DNA of 64,000 nt, taken from contig CP136064.1 of the NCBI GenBank assembly GCA_032622095.1, positions 190,699,794 to 190,763,793 on the forward strand. The letters are read 5' to 3'. Origin of the DNA: Siphonodentalium dalli (Eukaryota; Mollusca; Scaphopoda; Gadilida; Siphonodentaliidae). Each line of letters opens with the position of its first letter. The stretch's first letter is position 1. The notes under the pieces were generated by a model. The model saw only the letters and a program-made list of their open reading frames with translations, searched no databases and was not told the DNA's origin. The translations under genes and the position numbers were made by a program. Positions 58,418 to 64,000 of this stretch are shown piece after piece.

Positions 58418-58885
58418 GTATATACTATAACAAAAATGAATGACTCGAAAATTAAGTGGGCCTTTAAACAAAGTCACAATTGCAGTTAGGCTCATCTCAT
58501 ACTCGTCTAAACAGCGATATTCTGCTGCGCAGTTTGTTATAGCTCCCAGTATTCATTGAGCGTTATAGCCCCACTGTTATACTGAATTCGCTTTTAGCAG
58601 GCGTACTCTTGCCTCAGATTATTGAGATATTAGGTCACACGTAATGACATTAAATCGCATGGAAACATAGCAATTGTGTGGGCTGCTTGGCGTGAATATG
58701 TAATGAGAAATAAAGTCAAACGTAATGACATTAGACTCAAGAAAACCCGCGAAAACAAAACAAAATCATATTTAATGTTTTAAGTTATTTCCTTCATAAA
58801 AAATAATCAAATTGGATTCCACACCCACAGGCTATTTTCTAGGGTGTAGATTATGCTGAATCAGCTGCTGGTCAGCAGGTATACA
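58418..58885. other. Rearranged segment with inverted piece of block E
   Basis: 58798-58845 is the reverse complement of the block-E sequence that should follow directly after 58417 (CCTAGAAAATAGCCTGTGGG in copies 1 and 2). About 380 bp of sequence not seen elsewhere in the window lies between. 58846-58885 resumes with array-unit sequence (GCTGAATCAGCTGCTG). An inversion with one end here is the simplest reading. Confidence 0.7.
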
Positions 58886-59935
58886 CAGGGACGTGGCGAC
58901 CGGGGTTTTTTTTTGGGGGGGGGGGGGGGTGTCAAGTTTGGTCAAAATTTTCAAGTTGGAAATGTCATACCTGACACAACATTAGTTGGTAATTTCACAC
59001 CAATAATAGGTTGAAAATGTTCTTGTAGTTTGATTTTCAAACAATTATTGGGGGAAATAAAAAAATTTTGGACCAATATTTGCATATTTTCCTACTTTTG
59101 GTTAAAATTTTGGACTGAAATGGCCATCAGTTGGAAATTTTCCAACCTTAGGGGGGGGTGTCCGGTTGGAAATTTCCAACACTTGGAAAGCTTGTGTCCT
59201 GGTCCCTCCCCCGTGACCAGAAAAACTGCTAGTTAATTTAAGAAAACAATATTGTCCTTCATTTGGTCAATGTAGTCATTGGAATTGTCATCAGTTGGAA
59301 ATTTTCCAACCTCAGTGGGGGTGTCAGGTTGGAAATTTCGAACTCTAGGAAGGCTTGAGTCTAGTCTAGATGCTAGGATTTTGCGATTTTCTTTCAAAAT
59401 TTTCACACACCGGGCCGAACCATGGTCTGCCTGGTGTGTCATGGTTCCTCCCCCTGGCAAATGAAAGACGGCTAATTAGTTTTTTGGTCAAAATTATGGA
59501 CTGAAATGGTTATCAGTTGGAGTTTTTTTTCCAACCTAAGGGTGAGTAATATGGTTTGAAATTTACAACACTAGGAGAGCTTGAGGCCAGTTTAGATGCT
59601 AGGATTTTGCGATTTTCTTGTTTAGTTTTAAAATTTAAATCACACCAGGCCGAACAATCATGGTCGGACCAGTTTGTCCTGGTGTCATGTCTGTAGCCGT
59701 GTGCATTTGTCTGAAGTTGGACCACTAGATGTTAGGATTTATGCAATTTTCAGGTTCAAATATCTGAATGTTCTGATACCTGGTGTATAGAACCATGGTT
59801 TATGAATATATAGGCTAGGTGCAAATAGAATTATGCAAGACTTGTGTTTGGTTGGATTCAAGGGGGGGGGGGGTGGTGCAGTTGGAATTTCCCAAAGTAG
59901 ACACCCCCAATGGAGACCCTCTAGCCGCTTCCTTG
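58886..59935. mobile_element. hAT-type element of the CAGGGATGTGG family
   Basis: Left end CAGGGACGTGGCGACC, right end CCCTCTAGCCGCTTCCTTG. The flanks GGTATACA and GGTACAGA look like a decayed 8-bp duplication within array-unit sequence. The same interior words as the other members. Confidence 0.8.
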
Positions 59936-60060
59936 GGTACAGATATCCAGATTTCAGTTTAACTGATTTACACAACTATCAATCAAACTTCGAAGATAGT
60001 CGATCGTAGGTTGTGCAAATGACACATAATCACCAGGAAACCATATTCACATTATGCATG
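59936..60060 (+). repeat. Diverged remnant of the 1.19-kb array unit
   Basis: ATTTCAGTTTAACTGA, then AGTCGATCGTAGGTTGTGCA and AATGACACATAATCACCAGG follow the order found in the unit. It marks the decayed right edge of the array. Confidence 0.65.
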
Positions 60061-60121
60061 AAGCTAGGACCATTACCTGCAAAGCTTGGGTCCTACTAAA
60101 CAACGAACACAAACTAACACA

Positions 60122-61795
60122 AACGAACATAAACGAACACATGTCTAAAGAGCGGAATAGAATGGTCAAATTTGGTTTGTGGGTCCATTATATGTGTATG
60201 TGGTGTTATTTCCAACTTTGATGACTTATTTTTTGAGTTATTAACATTATTTGAATACAAAGCTACTAAACAACGAACACAAACGAACATAAGATTAGCG
60301 GCAGTACAAAGGCTACCAGGTGTTAATTAACTACAGCTTAATCGGTCTCCTTGTTAATTGCACATCTTGCATAACTTTTTGGTATATATGGTGTCATTTC
60401 GCATATTTAACAAAGACATTGGGCCCTAATTAGGCTATATAGAAATTAGTGATAATTATTCCTGATATTTTGCGGATAAGCGAAAATGATGAGCAACTTC
60501 GGTGCGCAAACGCATGCCAAATTTACTTATATATCGACGGTGTAATCGTAAATTTTGAGTCATTCAATAAAAATTTCACTCTGGCCTACCGGCTCTCGCG
60601 AACTATTCCTACGCCATTGCAATTTGTTACGTAAAACACTCCTCGATTCCAACAAAAATTGTGGCAGGCCAGATTCAAGTTTATCAACATAGGTCACTTT
60701 CGAAAATAGAATGAATTCGGTCTGGTTTCAATCTGCATGTTGCCTTATAGTAAACTCTGATTTAGATTGTTCTGAAGTTTCCTATACCTTTTGACCCAAA
60801 CTGGAGTGATGTGACCGCGAATCTGCCACTCTCATGTAATATAAACCTTTTGCAAAACCCTGGTTACGTACACGAATGGGGGAATTATGTTATTTCCAAC
60901 TATATCATTAAATCGCGATATATATATACGGTTGAGGGGATTATGTCATTTATGACCAAATTTTCAAATTATTACCGGCGACATCGAATACACATCGAGA
61001 GGGTGCACCTTACGTTATCATTGCAAACAGGTTTGTGGTTTTAATAACACTACTGATACAAAATTACAGGTAGAACTTAATAATTCCTACCAAATTCTAC
61101 CAAATTCACAGGTCTGAAATTTCCAAATTTTCGAATTATGACCTCCAAATGTTGAACATTTTGGCAAAAATTGGGGGGGGGGTGACACCCACACCCCCTG
61201 TAGCAACGTCCCTGCGTATGTTGGTCGTAGGGACAATGGAGAGGTCGTATGTTGTAAATGTTTTATGTCCGCCTAAAACTGGATTTATGCATAAAATATA
61301 TCGGGTCTACCAAATACTGCTACTACATGTATATACAAATACATATGATGTCTTCTGAATGATCACAACATATAGCGAAAAAATTAGGCAGACCTCAGAA
61401 TTTGTATATTTCATATTACTTGAGGAATCACAAATTCCCATTGATCATAGCTTGGTGGTCACATTTAGAACAAAACTAGAGAAAGAAGGATGAGGGAGTT
61501 AAACGAAGTCATAATTAGACAAAATAAATAAGTAAAAACAACTCAGTGACAAAGAGACAGAGTATGAGCCATAGAGAAGGCGGTAGTTAATTAACACCTT
61601 TATTAACACCTTTGCAATACGGCTAATCTTATGTTCGTTTGTGTTCGTTGTTTAGTAGCTTTGCATTCAAATATTGCTAATAACTCGAAAAATAAGTCAT
61701 CAAAGTTGGAAATAACACCACATAGATATAAAATGGACCCACAAACCAAATTTCACCCTTCTATTCCGCTTTTTATACCTGTGTTCGTTTATTAC
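60122..61795. mobile_element. 1.67-kb inverted-repeat element, arms ~215 bp
   Basis: Arms 60122-60340 and 61581-61795 are inverted copies (CAAATTTGGTTTGTGGGTCC, TTATTTCCAACTTTGATGAC, CAACGAACACAAACGAACAT) with roughly 10% divergence. CAACGAACACAAAC occurs twice around the left arm. The interior (60341-61580) has no supported gene; near 61170-61214 there is a right-end relic of the hAT family (ACCCCCTGTAGCAACGTCCC). Confidence 0.75.
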
Positions 61796-61878
61796 GCCAC
61801 CTGTGGTGTTTCTAGCTTCTGTGAGTTTGATATTGTGTGGTGGACAGGGCGAATGTATTCTTGGAGATTTTGTGTACC

Positions 61879-62310
61879 TTACTCAATCGTACCGATAGAA
61901 TCACGTAGATGCCGAAATTGTAAAGTTAACGTCACCGGTGTATAATATGTTTATGAAAATATGATAAATCGTATCGATAGAGTCAGGACAGGCTGAAATT
62001 GTAAACTTAAAGTCACCGGTGTAATAATATGTTGTTGAAAATATAAATAATTTGATAGACTGAAAATAATATATAACCCATTGGGAGCCCCTGATGTATT
62101 CTTGTTTGTACCTTACTCAATCGTACCGATAGAATCACGTAGATGCTTAAATTGTAAAGTTAACGCCACCGGTGTATAATACGTTTTTGAAAATGTGTTA
62201 AATCGTATCGATAGAGTCAGGACAGGCTGAAATTATAAACTTAAAGTCACTTGTTGTTGAAAATATAAATAATCTGATAGACTGAAAATAATGTGTAACC
62301 CATTGAGAAC
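61879..62310 (+). repeat. 234-bp tandem duplication with ~97-bp subrepeats
   Basis: Copies begin near 61880 and 62114 (ACTCAATCGTACCGATAGAA). Within each, TCGTACCGATAGAATCACG and TCGTATCGATAGAGTCAGG lead two related subrepeats that end in CACCGGTGTA in most cases. Confidence 0.85.
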
Positions 62311-62579
62311 CCCTGGTTTAGTGAAGTGCATTGTGGGAAGTTTAATTGTGATTCACCTCCATCTTTATTTTCTGGAATTATCACCAAGATTTCTCCACTC
62401 TATTCTCTTAAAATGTACCCTGATCGGTCATATTCTTTTGATAATTCTATCTAAATACATCTTAGCTACTATTCGGATCTGCTGTCCCGGTCGAAGAAGG
62501 TTTAGTTTTACCAAAACGGTTATTGACAAAAGTTTGTTTACAAAAATTGAGCATACTCAATGACCCGTAGGCCGTACAC
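62311..62579. other. No supported gene
   Basis: A 90-codon plus frame spans 62291-62563 but starts inside the preceding repeat and shows no recognisable domain; it is hydrophobic and probably chance. Confidence 0.4.
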
Positions 62580-62845
62580 GCTGTAAATTTTTTATCGTAA
62601 ACAAATTCAATTTATTCCATCTAAAACATAATTACGCGCTGAACTCTGTCATTTTAAGAATATAGTTGTATTATACACATACACACCAAGTTTCGGCTCA
62701 AAATTTTGAAAAATGACAGTTTTATAGACATAAATCGATTTTATTATGGCAAATCCCATGTTAAATTTTATCATCGAAAAAAAAAAATCATTTCTTCGAT
62801 CTAGGAAATAATTACGTGCTGTACCCTGTCATATTTGACCGGTTC
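62580..62845 (+). repeat. ~180-bp repeat, two diverged copies
   Basis: TTTATCGTAAAC, then CCATCTAAAACATAATTACG and CTGAACTCTGTCAT at 62590-62650, repeated in changed form at 62768-62832 (ATAATTACGTGCTGTACCCT). Confidence 0.65.
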
Positions 62846-62859
62846 TACCTGATAATTGT

Positions 62860-63545
62860 GTGATAGTACAGTCGCGTTACTTTATACGTCAACATTGGTC
62901 ATTATCACTCGACAAATTTATTTCGGTCTATGTATCAACCCCTATTTCCCCCGCGTAGCCTGACTAAGTGTCTTTATCGCTCCACTAATTTGTATCGTTT
63001 CATCGGTATGAATTCCATATCCAATTATCCACATATAACCAACCCAACCTCTAATCCCGGTTCAATTTCTTTATTTCTTTCATCGGTATATAGTCATGTT
63101 ACGTAATATTTTATCTCGTGATACTTGTACTTATATATCTATGGTATTACTATAGTATACCGTATATGTATATCAATTGCTATTCCTTTCTATATAATCC
63201 TGGTGCCAACTATAGAGATAATTTCAGACCCCCCCCCCCCAATTTTTTATAATTGCTGCTTTAGTACAGTCACGATGCATTACATGGCAACATCGATCCA
63301 CTAATTTATGTCAGTTCATCAACTTCATCGGTACAAACCCCTTTTTTCTCCGAGTCCATATAACCAACCCAACATCTTATAGAACTCCATAAATGACTAT
63401 TCTGGCACTATATAGAGATGACTAAGATTCTGACACCGGGTCACCCCCCTATTTTATAGCCTTGTTGCAACAGTAGAGTTGATATGCATAATATGTCAAC
63501 ATTGGTCGTTATTGCTCTACAAATTTATATCGGTTCAACCCTTAG
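62860..63545 (+). repeat. Three degenerate repeats around TAGTACAGTC
   Basis: TAGTACAGTC(G/A)CG, GTCAACATTGGTC and a CAAATTTAT(A/T)TCGGT word recur near 62864, 63262 and 63466, each followed by an ACCCCTA- or CCCTTAG-type pyrimidine stretch. A C-run lies at 63229. Confidence 0.55.
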
Positions 63546-63846
63546 TTCCCTGTATCGCCCACCCCTCCCTCAATTTATTTTTTCATTTGTATTATAGTCT
63601 CGTCACATACACATTTTATCTTTTGTAACTTTTGCTTCAAAGCGTCGAGATCCGCTGCAGACAATACAAAACTGACAACATTTTGAAATGTAAGCAGGCT
63701 TCAAACTCATCTTATCCAAGAAAAACTCTGGTTACATAACAAATTTGTGTATACGGTGTACGCGCATTTGTTGCGTTAAAAACCAAAGGTCCCAAGTCAA
63801 GGTCCAAATCCCCAACACACTGATGTGAGGTTTAACTCCATCTACA
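63546..63846. other. No gene seen
   Basis: AT-rich sequence with no repeat or coding signal recognised. Confidence 0.4.
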
Positions 63847-63848
63847 TA

Positions 63849-63977
63849 CAGTAATGTCCAAAGTAATTCATCACTTAACCACAGCAAAATTGTGTGTATT
63901 TTTTCATGATTCTAAATCCTGAAAAATTACCCATAATTATGCTGTGGTTAAAGGGTCAATTACTTTGGGCATTACTG
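63849..63977. mobile_element. 129-bp hairpin MITE, TA target duplication (Tc1/mariner-like)
   Basis: Inverted ends CAGTAATG(T/C)CCAAAGTAATT are flanked by TA on both sides. CAGT-starting ends with TA duplications are a Tc1/mariner hallmark. Its right half is closely similar to 8812-8878. Confidence 0.85.
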
Positions 63978-64000
63978 TAACCAATATAAGGATTTGAGGT

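Noticed and set aside
62291-62563. 90-codon hydrophobic frame
   Set aside because: Starts inside a tandem repeat and has no recognisable features.
1-64000. CRISPR arrays, tRNA or rRNA genes
   Set aside because: The tandem repeats have no unique spacers of CRISPR type, and no cloverleaf or rRNA core sequence was recognised.

Overview
The window looks like repeat-dense nuclear DNA from a metazoan, probably a marine invertebrate. The base composition is AT-rich, there is no operon structure, almost no stretch reads as a normal gene, and transposon relics, satellites and nested insertions are everywhere. The lineage is an inference; repeats of the kind at 4770-5710 and 22830-22945 remind me of mollusc or other lophotrochozoan genomes, but I cannot place the species. 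No rRNA, tRNA or CRISPR array was seen.

Layout. 1-1530: a 392-bp dimeric satellite, followed by a 164-bp tandem repeat. 2210-10361: a series of non-autonomous inverted-repeat elements, including a 4.07-kb foldback element (3034-7102, 6-bp target duplication) that holds two further nested elements, and a 1.19-kb element (8312-9501). 10576-19374: the most notable object, an 8.8-kb element with hAT-like ends (TAGTGATGCGGACC) and a perfect 8-bp target duplication (CTGATTAC). It contains a giant inverted repeat (arms of about 3.8 and 3.5 kb). Each arm carries a copy of one gene for a zinc-finger, glutamine-rich P-loop ATPase resembling viral DNA-packaging ATPases. The two copies diverge from a 393-bp centre and have decayed in complementary ways. 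19.4-27.5 kb: old repeats, small MITEs and weak traces of possible exons. 27.5-34.8 kb: the same 392-bp satellite again, mostly inverted, with a head-to-head junction and a nested transposon insertion.

35.28-58.4 kb: a complex tandem array of a roughly 1.19-kb unit (11 copies), partly organised as a larger duplication with an offset near 14.76 kb. Some units carry a 1,027-bp inverted-repeat element with a 147-codon ORF (two copies). Others carry a block with a short ORF containing a clean P-loop, GQAGTGKS (three copies). One block was later invaded by a 122-bp tandem-repeat element and by a hAT-type element with an 8-bp target duplication, and its end is rearranged by an inversion. 58.9-64 kb: another hAT-type element, an inverted-repeat element, degenerate tandem repeats and a TA-flanked MITE.

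The only convincing protein-coding material is the ATPase pair; the 147-codon ORF and the P-loop ORF are plausible but unproven. The genes do not form a pathway. What links them is their vehicles: each lies within a mobile or tandemly amplified unit. Coordinates of repeat edges are read by eye and may be off by a few bases, except where a target duplication fixes them.
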